From: Limnobacter sp. SAORIC-580
GTDB taxonomy: Bacteria; Pseudomonadota; Gammaproteobacteria; Burkholderiales; Burkholderiaceae_B
Length of the DNA stretch: 64,000 nucleotides
Assembly: GCF_013004065.1 (NCBI RefSeq)
Contig: NZ_CP053084.1
Location: forward strand, 1,240,001-1,304,000
Direction: 5' to 3'
Shown: in pieces, positions 1-7,879 of the stretch
Layout of the letters: every line of letters begins with the position of its first letter
Position numbering within the stretch: the first letter of the stretch is position 1
The notes under the pieces: generated by a model
The model's input: the letters and a program-made list of their open reading frames with translations, nothing else
Database searches by the model: none
Told to the model about the DNA's origin: nothing
Translations under genes and position numbers: made by a program

Positions 1-372
1 ACCCGGACACAGCACAATTTTTTGTTTGCGTGCCTTGCCGCTCAGTGACTGGGCCAGCTCGAACACTGAAATTTCACCGGTAATGTCGAGGTAGTGTGTT
101 TTGGTTTGCAGACAAGCCATCATCATCGGCTCGGCTGTTTCTGAAAAGGGGCCTGCACAATGCAAAACCAGGTCAACTTCATTCAAGCCTTCCAATACTG
201 CGGCTTCATCACTCAACGAGAAGACACGACTTGGCAAGCTTAGTTTGTTGGCCAAGGCGGTCACTGCCGCTTCATTGCGGCCAGCCAGAATGGGGCGCAT
301 GCCGCGTTTGGCCGCTTCACGCGCAATCATTTCACCGGTGTAACCATTGGCACCGTAAATCATCCAGGGCAT
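1..372 (-). CDS. Saccharopine dehydrogenase-like protein, C-terminus beyond window
   Basis: Only the N-terminal 124 codons are present; the gene runs off the left edge. The protein begins MPWMIYGANGYTG, a Rossmann nucleotide-binding turn (GANGYTG) typical of the saccharopine dehydrogenase / trans-acting enoyl reductase-like family, followed by LAGRN and, near residue 70, VLHCAGPF, another family hallmark. GGAG lies 5 bases before the chosen ATG; an ATG three codons later is an alternative start. The substrate cannot be told: the family includes enzymes acting on amino acids, lipids and unknown compounds. The SRPBCC gene at 426-890 lies just upstream in the same direction, so the two may be cotranscribed. 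Confidence 0.7.
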   Translation of the reverse strand, partial: MPWMIYGANGYTGEMIAREAAKRGMRPILAGRNEAAVTALANKLSLPSRVFSLSDEAAVLEGLNEVDLVLHCAGPFSETAEPMMMACLQTKTHYLDITGEISVFELAQSLSGKARKQKIVLCPG

Positions 373-425
373 TGCGTCTCCTAAAGCGCTTTGGAGCCCT
401 TAATCGGGCTCCCTTGTTGTTTTGT

Positions 426-890
426 TCAAGATTCCAGTTTGGCTTTCACGCGGTCGAGAAATGTTCCAACCTGTGCATCGAATTCCGATTTCACGATACC
501 TTCCGCAATCCCTTTCATCAGGCGGGGCACCGGCATTTCGAACTCGCCAGTTGAGCGGAACGAGATTGTACATGCCTTGGGGCTGTCTTCCTTAATCACC
601 CAACCGCCAGCCACAGTGGCATTGCCTTCGCCCGCAACCGGGTTCCAGTCAATCTTCGATTTGCCATCGTTGGTGTACTTCACTGCGTACTTCACCTGAT
701 GGGAAATGCCTGCTGCGCCAATCTTGGCCATTTCCCAGCGCCACACTGCATCGCCCAGGTCAACAATTTTGTCCAGCTTGGGAAACAGGGCCACGGTGTC
801 GGCAACATCAGCCAACTGGTCAAATGCTTTCTTGGCACTGCATGCCACTTTGAACGACTTTTCGATTTTCACATTCACGTTAACTGCCAT
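426..890 (-). CDS. SRPBCC (START-like) family protein
   Basis: 154 residues. The pattern of an N-terminal strand (NVNVKIEKSFKVACSAKKAFDQLAD), a central run of amphipathic strands and a long C-terminal helix (LMKGIAEGIVKSEFDAQVGTFLDRVKAKL) fits the SRPBCC fold, near the polyketide cyclase / CoxG-like branch. Such proteins bind hydrophobic ligands in a deep cavity; ligand and role are unknown here. It starts at an ATG preceded by GAGGG and ends 53 bases before the saccharopine dehydrogenase-like gene on the same strand. No signal peptide, so it should be cytoplasmic. The fold assignment is fairly safe; any specific function would be guesswork. Confidence 0.6.
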   Translation of the reverse strand: MAVNVNVKIEKSFKVACSAKKAFDQLADVADTVALFPKLDKIVDLGDAVWRWEMAKIGAAGISHQVKYAVKYTNDGKSKIDWNPVAGEGNATVAGGWVIKEDSPKACTISFRSTGEFEMPVPRLMKGIAEGIVKSEFDAQVGTFLDRVKAKLES

Positions 891-1277
891 ATGTCCCTCG
901 CTTTTTATTGTGGATGTTGTACTGCATGGGATGAAGTGTATCGGTTAATTGGCGCGCTTGTTAGCCCGATGAGGCAACTGTGTGGCGCTTGATTGGGGGC
1001 TTGTGAAATCTCGTGAAATACCGGGTTCAACTAAAAACAGCCGTGTTGCGCCGCACTTAATCATTGCTTCCTTTAAATCGTTGTGTGCATTGCTTCTTGC
1101 CTGTTTTGCTGTGAATGCATGTTGCGGTGCAAGGTAAATCATTGATTTTTTTCGAATTGAGGCTCTAGAAAAGTCGCTGTTTTTTTGGTGCAATGAGGTT
1201 GACAGTTGTTCACTGAAAGCGCATGTTACGCCTAAGTAACTTAGAAGTAACTTTGATGACATTCAAGGGGTATAAAC
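891..1277. other. Intergenic region between divergent genes
   Basis: 387 bases between the SRPBCC gene (leftward) and fadE-like gene (rightward). A leftward open frame of 105 codons (945-1262) crosses it, but it has no good ribosome site, no recognisable domain and a composition unlike the neighbours, so it is not called. The right end carries a weak promoter-like pair and a direct repeat, listed separately. Nothing else was recognised. Confidence 0.5.
1199..1253 (+). promoter_or_regulatory. Candidate promoter and operator repeats before fadE-like gene
   Basis: TTGACA at 1199-1204 is a perfect -35 match, followed after 17 bases by CATGTT (1222-1227), a poor -10. Overlapping and just downstream are the inverted arms GTTAC (1225-1229) and GTAAC (1236-1240) and a direct repeat AAGTAACTT at 1234-1242 and 1245-1253, set 11 bases apart, about one helical turn. 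A repressor bound there would cover the -10 and the start of the transcript. Fatty-acid degradation genes are often under TetR-type control, but no such regulator lies in this window; operator function is inference. Confidence 0.35.
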
Positions 1278-3773
1278 ATGTCAAATTCACTTTTTGCCGT
1301 TTTCTCAGCAGTTGTGCTGATCGGCCTCGTTTACAGCGGTGCAAACCTGCTGACCTTCACCGCTGCCATTGGCGCATCCGCTTTGGGCTTCTATGCCTTG
1401 GGCGGTCTTGGTGAGTTGGGCCTTATTGTGTTTGCCGCAATTTACCTGCCGATCGCCGTAGTTCTCAACGTACCAAGCCTTCGCCGTGGCGTGTTGACTG
1501 CACCAATCTTCAAGGCCTTCAGCAAGGCCCTGCCAGCCATGAGCCCAACTGAAAAGGACGCCCTCGAGGCTGGCGACACCTGGTGGGAAGCCGAAATGTT
1601 CGGTGGCAAGCCGGATTGGTCCAAGCTGATGAACGTGAAGTACACCGAGCTCACAGCAGATGAGAAGTCTTATCTCGAGAACGAGACTGAAGAGCTTTGC
1701 AAAATGCTCGACGACTGGAAGATCACTTTCGAGCTGAAAGACCTGCCGCAAGAAGTGTGGGATTTCATGGGCAAGAAGAAATTCTTCGCCATGTTGATCG
1801 CCAAAGAACACGGCGGTTTGGGTTTCTCTCCCTACGCACAAAGCTGCGTGGTCGCGAAAATTGCAACCCGTTCATTGACTGCATCAGTCACCGTGATGGT
1901 TCCCAACTCCTTGGGCCCAGGCGAGCTGATCATGCACTACGGCACGCAAGAACAGAAAGACTACTGGCTGCCACGCTTGGTAGACGGTCGCGAAATCCCA
2001 TGTTTTGGCCTGACCGGCCCTGAAGTGGGTTCGGATGCCTCTGCGATTCCTGACACTGGCGTGGTTGTGAAGCGCGTGGTGAACGGGAAAGAAGAATTGG
2101 GTATCGTACTGAACTTCAGCAAGCGCTATATCACCTTGGCACCTGTGGCCACTGTGGTTGGTTTGGCATTCAAGCTGAAAGATCCAGAAGGTTTGTTGGG
2201 CGACAAAAACAAGGTCGACTACGGTATTACCTGCGCCTTGCTGCCAGCCGACACACCCAATGTACAAATTGGCCGACGCCACTTCCCTGGCGCGGTGTTC
2301 ATGAACGGCCCCATCATCGGTAACGACGTTTACATTCCGCTGACTTCCATCATTGGTGGCCGTGAAATGGCCGGCAAGGGTTGGAGAATGCTGGTTGAAT
2401 GTTTGTCAGCAGGCCGTGGTATTTCATTGCCAGCGCTGTCCGCTGCTTCTGGTTGGGGCATGTACCTGGCCACTGGCGCCTACGCCCGAATTCGTCGCCA
2501 GTTCAAGATGCCGATTGGTCGTTTTGAAGGCGTTCAGGAAGCAACCGGCAAAATCGGTGGTCTCACTTACAAACTGGAAGCCTCACGCGTGTTGACAGCA
2601 ACAGCTTGTGCCGAATGTGCACCATCTGTGGTCACCGCCATGATGAAGTACCACATGACCGAAATGATGCGTGAAATTATTCTGCGCTCTATGGACGTTC
2701 ATGGTGGTCGTACGGTAATTCTTGGCCCACGCAACTACCTGGGTCAGGCTTACCAAGCCATGCCAGTTGCCATTACCGTTGAAGGCGCGAACATCATGAC
2801 GCGTAACCTGATCGTATTTGGTCAGGGTGCAATCCGTTGTCATCCTTGGGTCCTGAAAGAAATGCAGGCAGCCCAAAACCCCAACAAAGAAGAGGGTCTG
2901 CGTGATTTCGACACCGCTTTCTTTGGTCACTTGGGTCACATTTTCAACCGTGCCATGCGTGCTCTGGTGTTGGGCCTGACCGGCAACCGTTTGGCGAAAA
3001 GCCCCGTGAGCGGCCCAATGGCTGATTATGCAAAAGCCATTGAGCGTCGTTCTGCCGCCCTGGCATTCACAGCCGACGTGGCCATGGGTGTATTGGGTGG
3101 TGAACTGAAGCGCCGCGAGCGTTTGTCGGCCCGTTTGGGTGACGTGCTCAGCCACCTGTACATGGCCACAGCTGTGCTGAAGTACTTTGAAACCAATGGC
3201 CGTTTGGCGGATGAACTGCCCCACGCACAATGGGCGATTGAAGATTCATTGTTCGAAATCGACAAGGCTTTCACCGAGTTCAACCGCAACTTCCCCAACA
3301 AGGCTGTTGGCAAACTGCTGAACTTCGTGGCCTACCCATTGGGCATGGGCAAAACCAAAGGCCCAAGCGACAAGGTGAACGCCGAAGTGGCAGAACTCCT
3401 GATGACTCGCAATGCTTTCGCAAATCGCCTGCTCGACAAAGTGTTTGTGGGTGAAGGTTTGTCCGACCCAACTGGCCGCATTCTGGAAGCAGCCGACAAA
3501 CTGTTGTCGATCGAACCTGGTTACAGCAACTTCCTAAAAGCAGTGTCTTCAGGCAAGGTTGTCGGAGAAGGTCTGGAAGCCCAGTTGAAAGACGCTGTGG
3601 CCAAAAACCTGATCAGCCCCGATCTGGCCCAAGGCATTCGCGAGTACGAACCAATTCGTTTCGATGCGATCCTGACCGACGACTTCAGCAAAGACTACTT
3701 ACGCACCAATGGTCAAATTCCCGACGAGATCATTGAAGCCAAGCCAGTCACGGAGTACAAGGCAGCTGCTTGA
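1278..3773 (+). CDS. fadE: Membrane-anchored FadE-type acyl-CoA dehydrogenase
   Basis: 831 residues, close to the 814 of E. coli FadE, which it resembles in plan. Residues about 4-70 are hydrophobic with two or three membrane segments (VFSAVVLIGLVYSGA and GELGLIVFAAIYLPIAVVL), a feature of FadE and not of short soluble dehydrogenases. The acyl-CoA dehydrogenase core follows (about 110-520), with the flavin/substrate-side motif CFGLTGPEVGSDAS; residues beyond about 530 match the FadE-specific C-terminal domain. It should perform the first, FAD-dependent step of beta-oxidation at the inner membrane and pass electrons to ETF; ETF-QO lies at 43158-44810. The ATG at 1278 has AAGGGG 7 bases upstream. 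A strong terminator follows. Confidence 0.9.
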   Translation: MSNSLFAVFSAVVLIGLVYSGANLLTFTAAIGASALGFYALGGLGELGLIVFAAIYLPIAVVLNVPSLRRGVLTAPIFKAFSKALPAMSPTEKDALEAGDTWWEAEMFGGKPDWSKLMNVKYTELTADEKSYLENETEELCKMLDDWKITFELKDLPQEVWDFMGKKKFFAMLIAKEHGGLGFSPYAQSCVVAKIATRSLTASVTVMVPNSLGPGELIMHYGTQEQKDYWLPRLVDGREIPCFGLTGPEVGSDASAIPDTGVVVKRVVNGKEELGIVLNFSKRYITLAPVATVVGLAFKLKDPEGLLGDKNKVDYGITCALLPADTPNVQIGRRHFPGAVFMNGPIIGNDVYIPLTSIIGGREMAGKGWRMLVECLSAGRGISLPALSAASGWGMYLATGAYARIRRQFKMPIGRFEGVQEATGKIGGLTYKLEASRVLTATACAECAPSVVTAMMKYHMTEMMREIILRSMDVHGGRTVILGPRNYLGQAYQAMPVAITVEGANIMTRNLIVFGQGAIRCHPWVLKEMQAAQNPNKEEGLRDFDTAFFGHLGHIFNRAMRALVLGLTGNRLAKSPVSGPMADYAKAIERRSAALAFTADVAMGVLGGELKRRERLSARLGDVLSHLYMATAVLKYFETNGRLADELPHAQWAIEDSLFEIDKAFTEFNRNFPNKAVGKLLNFVAYPLGMGKTKGPSDKVNAEVAELLMTRNAFANRLLDKVFVGEGLSDPTGRILEAADKLLSIEPGYSNFLKAVSSGKVVGEGLEAQLKDAVAKNLISPDLAQGIREYEPIRFDAILTDDFSKDYLRTNGQIPDEIIEAKPVTEYKAAA

Positions 3774-3823
3774 TTTTAAAGGGCAAGTTTTTCGGCAACA
3801 TTTTGTTGTAGCGAAAACATCGA

Positions 3824-3851
3824 AAGGCCTCGCGAAAGCGGGGCCTTTTTT
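3824..3851 (+). terminator. Intrinsic terminator after fadE-like gene
   Basis: A 10-pair stem (3824-3833 with 3838-3847, one G-T pair) closed by a GAAA tetraloop and running into six T residues. The geometry is that of a textbook rho-independent terminator, 50 bases after the fadE stop. Confidence 0.92.
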
Positions 3852-3888
3852 GTTACTCGTTCAGAATTTTTTGCGCTATGCTGAATGC

Positions 3889-5688
3889 ATGGCAATTGAA
3901 TTGATTCGTGACAATCGTTTTGGTGCATTCTTCTGGACGCAGTTTCTCGGCGCGTTCAACGACAACCTTTTGAAATTTGCGGTTACGCTTGCAGTCACCT
4001 ACAACGATGCGCTTCGCGGCAGCTTTTCCCCTGGTTTGCTCATCAATCTGATTGCGGCACTGTTCATCCTCCCCTTCGTTATTTTCTCCGCCACCAGCGG
4101 GCAACTTGCCGACAAATTCGACAAAACCAAAGTGATGCGATTGGCCAAGTGGCTTGAGCCCCCAATTGTATTGATCACCGCCGCTGGCTTTTTGTTGAAT
4201 TCCGTTGAACTGCTCATACTTGGCGTATTTTTGCTGGGCACGCAATCCGCATTTTTTGGCCCTGCAAAATATGCCTATTTGCCTGAACAACTCAAGTCGA
4301 GCGAGCTGGTCATGGGCAATGCCTTGGTCGAGTCTGCAACCTTCATGGCCATTTTGCTGGGCACAATTGCCGCCGGTAGTTTGATGAGTCAGGAGGCCGG
4401 TGATGTCGCAGTCTACATCGTGTGCGGGTTTGGTTTTCTGGTGGCCCTGTTGGGCGTATACCAAGCGCAGCGCATGCCTTTGACGCCATCGCATTCACCT
4501 GATTTGAAGGTGAATTGGAACTTGTTCACGGAAACGTGGCGCAATGTCAGTTTCGCAACCAATTTGCCCAAAGTATGGCCCGCCTTGTTGGGAATTTCCT
4601 GGCTGTGGTTTGTGGGGGCAACCTATTTAACCCAGTTCCCGCTCTTGTCGAAAACCCTGCTCAATGCCAGCCCGGGTGTGGCCACTGTTCTGCTTTTCGC
4701 GTTTACCGTTGGGTTGGGTATTGGCGCATTTTTGTGCGAAAAATGGTCGCGCAAACGCATCGAAATGGGTTTGGTATTGTGGGGCTTGGTCGTGATGATT
4801 CTGGCCGGGGTATTGCTGCATGGTGTTTTGGTGGCCTATCAAACCAATCCGGATCAACAAACCGTGGTCGAATTTTTTAGCCAACTGAACAACCTGGCCG
4901 TGCTCGGACTTTTTGTACTGATTAGTGTTGGCGTGGGTTTGTACAGCGTTCCCCTGTACGCCACCATGCAAGCTTTTGCGCCCAAGGAAAGCCGCTCGCG
5001 GGTGGTGTCGGCCAACAACATCATCAATTCTTTTTTCATGGTGGTTTCCGCCGGGTTCGCTATCGCTATTTTGCTGGCCATGAAAGGCGAGGTGCTCTGG
5101 GTGTTCACAGCAGTCACTGCCATCAATGTGGTGGTTTTGGGCCTGTGGTTGTTCAAGCAGCCTTATGTGGCGCTGCGTGCCCAACTGCTGTTGAAGGTGC
5201 CAGGCAAACAGTTGCCACGTATTGAAAACATGGATCATCTGGGCGATTCGGGTGGCAACCTAATTGTGTTCCCAACTTTGCTTCATGAGAATTATTTGCA
5301 GCGTATGGCGGGTTTGCCCATCGAAATGACAGTGGTGCTTTCCGGGCGTTTAAAACAATCCAGGTTTGTGAATCGTTTGCGCAAACACGGCTTCGTACTC
5401 GAGTTCAGCAAACTCTCTGAAATTGATACTCAAAAGGAATTAATCAAGGCGATCGCGTCACATATTCAACAGGGCAGGTCGATCGCCATCGACAAACCCA
5501 TGTTTGAACTGCTGCGCAAACAGTACCGCCTTGATGACATGCCCGGCGTGTTGGCCAAAAAGGGCGTGGTCATGAATGTGCTGGAGTTTATGGAAGAGCA
5601 GGTACAACAAAAAGTTCAAAAAAGTGCAATTTCTCAAACAGTCTGGCGTCTAAACAAAAGAGAGGCTCTAACCGCTTCAGGGGTTTGA
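3889..5688 (+). CDS. LplT-like MFS transporter with degenerate acyltransferase tail
   Basis: 599 residues from the ATG at 3889. Residues about 1-420 hold some twelve membrane segments and begin with LIRDNRFGAFFWTQFLGAFNDN, the signature of the LplT branch of MFS, lysophospholipid flippases. LplT itself is about 400 residues; here about 150 more follow. Residues about 445-545 align without gaps to the lysophospholipid acyltransferase domain of Aas-type proteins, but the catalytic HX4D position reads TLLHENY (463-469) and the PEG motif is also lost, so this part is probably inactive. No Shine-Dalgarno is visible; a -10-like TATGCT at 3877-3882 would put the transcript start near the ATG, so leaderless translation is possible. 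It likely moves lysophospholipids across the inner membrane. Confidence 0.78.
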   Translation: MAIELIRDNRFGAFFWTQFLGAFNDNLLKFAVTLAVTYNDALRGSFSPGLLINLIAALFILPFVIFSATSGQLADKFDKTKVMRLAKWLEPPIVLITAAGFLLNSVELLILGVFLLGTQSAFFGPAKYAYLPEQLKSSELVMGNALVESATFMAILLGTIAAGSLMSQEAGDVAVYIVCGFGFLVALLGVYQAQRMPLTPSHSPDLKVNWNLFTETWRNVSFATNLPKVWPALLGISWLWFVGATYLTQFPLLSKTLLNASPGVATVLLFAFTVGLGIGAFLCEKWSRKRIEMGLVLWGLVVMILAGVLLHGVLVAYQTNPDQQTVVEFFSQLNNLAVLGLFVLISVGVGLYSVPLYATMQAFAPKESRSRVVSANNIINSFFMVVSAGFAIAILLAMKGEVLWVFTAVTAINVVVLGLWLFKQPYVALRAQLLLKVPGKQLPRIENMDHLGDSGGNLIVFPTLLHENYLQRMAGLPIEMTVVLSGRLKQSRFVNRLRKHGFVLEFSKLSEIDTQKELIKAIASHIQQGRSIAIDKPMFELLRKQYRLDDMPGVLAKKGVVMNVLEFMEEQVQQKVQKSAISQTVWRLNKREALTASGV

Positions 5689-5780
5689 TACCCCACTAGA
5701 TAGGGAGATAGTGGTAACAGCAAAGTTAACTAGAAAGTGTTGCAAGCACCAAAACAGCACAAAAATGTAAACAAACAAGC

Positions 5781-5796
5781 TGGCCTGTTTTTTGCA
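5781..5796 (+). promoter_or_regulatory. Sigma-54 promoter of the prkA operon
   Basis: TGGCCTG-N4-TTGCA matches the -24/-12 consensus TGGCACR-N4-TTGCW at 14 of 16 positions when the N4 is counted as free, with GG and GC at exactly the required spacing. Transcription should start near 5807, leaving a leader of about 80 bases before prkA. Upstream, GCACCAAAA near 5747-5755 resembles half of an NtrC site, but the second half is poor. E. coli yeaGH, the homologous pair, is known to be NtrC/sigma-54 dependent, which makes the match more credible. Confidence 0.72.
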
Positions 5797-5887
5797 ACTT
5801 TTTCGAGAGATGAAAGTGAATGCTTTGGGCGCGAAATAGGTTCACGGCCGAAGCAAAAGGCAAAGAAGCGTTGTGCAGGAGGACATC

Positions 5888-7852
5888 ATGAACACAGAGC
5901 TTGAACCGCGTGATTTGAATTCCAGCGATTCTGACATTTTCGGTCAGTTTCAGTCTCGTTTTGCAGCTTTGCAGCAAACCGAGATGAGCCTCGAAGAATA
6001 CCTCGACCTGTGCAAAGCCGACCCCCTCACATACGCCAGCGCGGCTGAGCGCATGCTTCATGCCATTGGCGAACCCGAAGTCATCAACACCCGGCACGAT
6101 CCCCGTTTGTCTCGTATTTTCGCCAACCGGGTGGTGCGCCGTTATCCGTCGTTCAAAGAGTTCTACGGCATGGAGGAGGTGATTGAAAACATCGTCGCCT
6201 ATTTCCGCCATGCCGCCCAGGGTCTTGAAGAGCGCAAGCAGGTGCTTTACCTGCTGGGCCCTGTGGGCAGTGCCAAGTCTTCACTGGCCGAACGTTTGAA
6301 AGCCTTGATGGAGCAGCAACCCATTTACGCCTTGAAAGGCTCGCCAATTAACGAATCCCCATTGGGTTTGTTCGACCCGACCCAGTTTGGTGCCTCGCTT
6401 GAAGACAAGTACGGCATTCCTCGCCGTTACTTGACCGGCATTGCCAGCCCTTGGGCCACCAAGCGCCTGGCTGAATTTGGCGGTGATCTGCGCAAATTCC
6501 GGGTGGTTCGTTTAATGCCTTCCACCTTGAATCAAATTGCGATCGCCAAAACTGAACCTGGCGACGAAAACAATCAGGATATTTCAGCACTGGTGGGCAA
6601 GGTCGACATTCGCATGCTGAACCAGTTCAGCCAGGACGATCCCGATGCCTACAGCTTCAGTGGTGGCCTGTGCCTGGCCAACCAGGGTTTGCTTGAATTC
6701 GTGGAAATGTTCAAGGCACCTATCAAAATGCTGCACCCCTTGCTTACAGCCACGCAAGAACGCAACTTCAAGGGCACGGAAGGTTTCGGTTCGATTCCTT
6801 TTGACGGCATTATTTTGGCCCACAGCAACGAGTCGGAATGGCAACAGTTCCGCAACAACAAAACCAATGAAGCGTTTCTGGACCGGGTATACATCGTAAA
6901 GGTGCCCTACTGCCTGCGCGTGTCCGAGGAGGTGAAAATCTACGAGAAGCTGCTCGAGCATTCTTCGCTGAACAAAGCACCATGCGCGCCCGGAACCCTG
7001 AACATGATGGCGCAGTTCAGCGTGCTGACGCGCTTGAAAGAACCTGCAAACAGCAATCTGTTCAGCAAAATGCGCGTGTATGACGGTGAAAACCTGAAAG
7101 ACGTTGACCCGCATGCCAAGCCCATACAGGAGTACCGCGACCAATCCGGGCCCGACGAGGGCATGAACGGTTCTTCCACCCGCTGGGCTTACAAAGTGTT
7201 GTCCAAAGTGTTCAACTTCGACCACCATGAAGTGGCAGCCAACCCAGTGCATTTGTTGTACGTGCTTGAGCAACAGGTGATTAAAGACAACTTGCCCGAG
7301 GAGCAAACCCGCAAGTACCTTGATTTCATCAAGAGCTACCTCACGCCCAAGTACGCTGAATTCGTGGCCAAGGAAATCCAAACGGCTTACCTGGAAAGCT
7401 ACAGCGAGTATGGACAAAACCTGTTCGAGCGTTACATACAGTTTGCTGACAAGTGGATTCAGAACGAGGAGTTTCGCGACCCGGCCACTGGGCAAATTTT
7501 TGATCGCGACTCACTGAACGACGAATTGGTTCGCATTGAAAAGCCCGCAGGTATCGCCAATCCGAAGGACTTCCGCAATGAGGTTGTCAACTTTGTGTTG
7601 CGAGCTCAGGCCAGCAATTCTGGCACCATGCCCGCGTGGACCAGTTACGAGAAATTACGCGAAGTGATTGAGCGCAGCATGTTCTCGAAAACCGAAGATC
7701 TGCTGCCTGTCATTTCTTTCGACCACAAAGGCTCGAAAGAAAGCCAGGAAAAGCACGAGAACTTTGTGGATCGCATGGTGGCCAAGGGCTACACCGAAAA
7801 ACAGGTTCGTTTGTTGGTGGAATGGCATTTGCGCGTGAAAAAGGCGTCCTGA
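5888..7852 (+). CDS. prkA: PrkA/YeaG-family serine protein kinase
   Basis: 654 residues, near the 644 of E. coli YeaG. The N-terminal AAA+-like domain carries a Walker A-type motif, GPVGSAKSSLAE, around residues 124-135, then the PrkA-specific region, and the C-terminal third contains the kinase-like part. The ATG at 5888 is preceded by AGGAGG at 5877-5882, a near-perfect ribosome site; an upstream GTG in frame overlaps that site and is rejected. It is the first gene of prkA-yeaH-spoVR, a conserved set linked to stationary-phase and nitrogen-starvation responses. Substrates are not known from sequence. Control is probably through the sigma-54 promoter at 5781-5796. Confidence 0.93.
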   Translation: MNTELEPRDLNSSDSDIFGQFQSRFAALQQTEMSLEEYLDLCKADPLTYASAAERMLHAIGEPEVINTRHDPRLSRIFANRVVRRYPSFKEFYGMEEVIENIVAYFRHAAQGLEERKQVLYLLGPVGSAKSSLAERLKALMEQQPIYALKGSPINESPLGLFDPTQFGASLEDKYGIPRRYLTGIASPWATKRLAEFGGDLRKFRVVRLMPSTLNQIAIAKTEPGDENNQDISALVGKVDIRMLNQFSQDDPDAYSFSGGLCLANQGLLEFVEMFKAPIKMLHPLLTATQERNFKGTEGFGSIPFDGIILAHSNESEWQQFRNNKTNEAFLDRVYIVKVPYCLRVSEEVKIYEKLLEHSSLNKAPCAPGTLNMMAQFSVLTRLKEPANSNLFSKMRVYDGENLKDVDPHAKPIQEYRDQSGPDEGMNGSSTRWAYKVLSKVFNFDHHEVAANPVHLLYVLEQQVIKDNLPEEQTRKYLDFIKSYLTPKYAEFVAKEIQTAYLESYSEYGQNLFERYIQFADKWIQNEEFRDPATGQIFDRDSLNDELVRIEKPAGIANPKDFRNEVVNFVLRAQASNSGTMPAWTSYEKLREVIERSMFSKTEDLLPVISFDHKGSKESQEKHENFVDRMVAKGYTEKQVRLLVEWHLRVKKAS

Positions 7853-7879
7853 TCACGCAAAACGCATAGGGAGTTTGCC

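Noticed and set aside
945..1262. Leftward open frame of 105 codons before the fadE-like gene
   Set aside because: No ribosome site, no recognisable domain, irregular composition, and it covers the promoter region of the next gene.
5726..6211. Leftward open frame of 161 codons over the prkA 5' end
   Set aside because: It is antisense to the conserved PrkA N-terminus and crosses the sigma-54 promoter; no homology.
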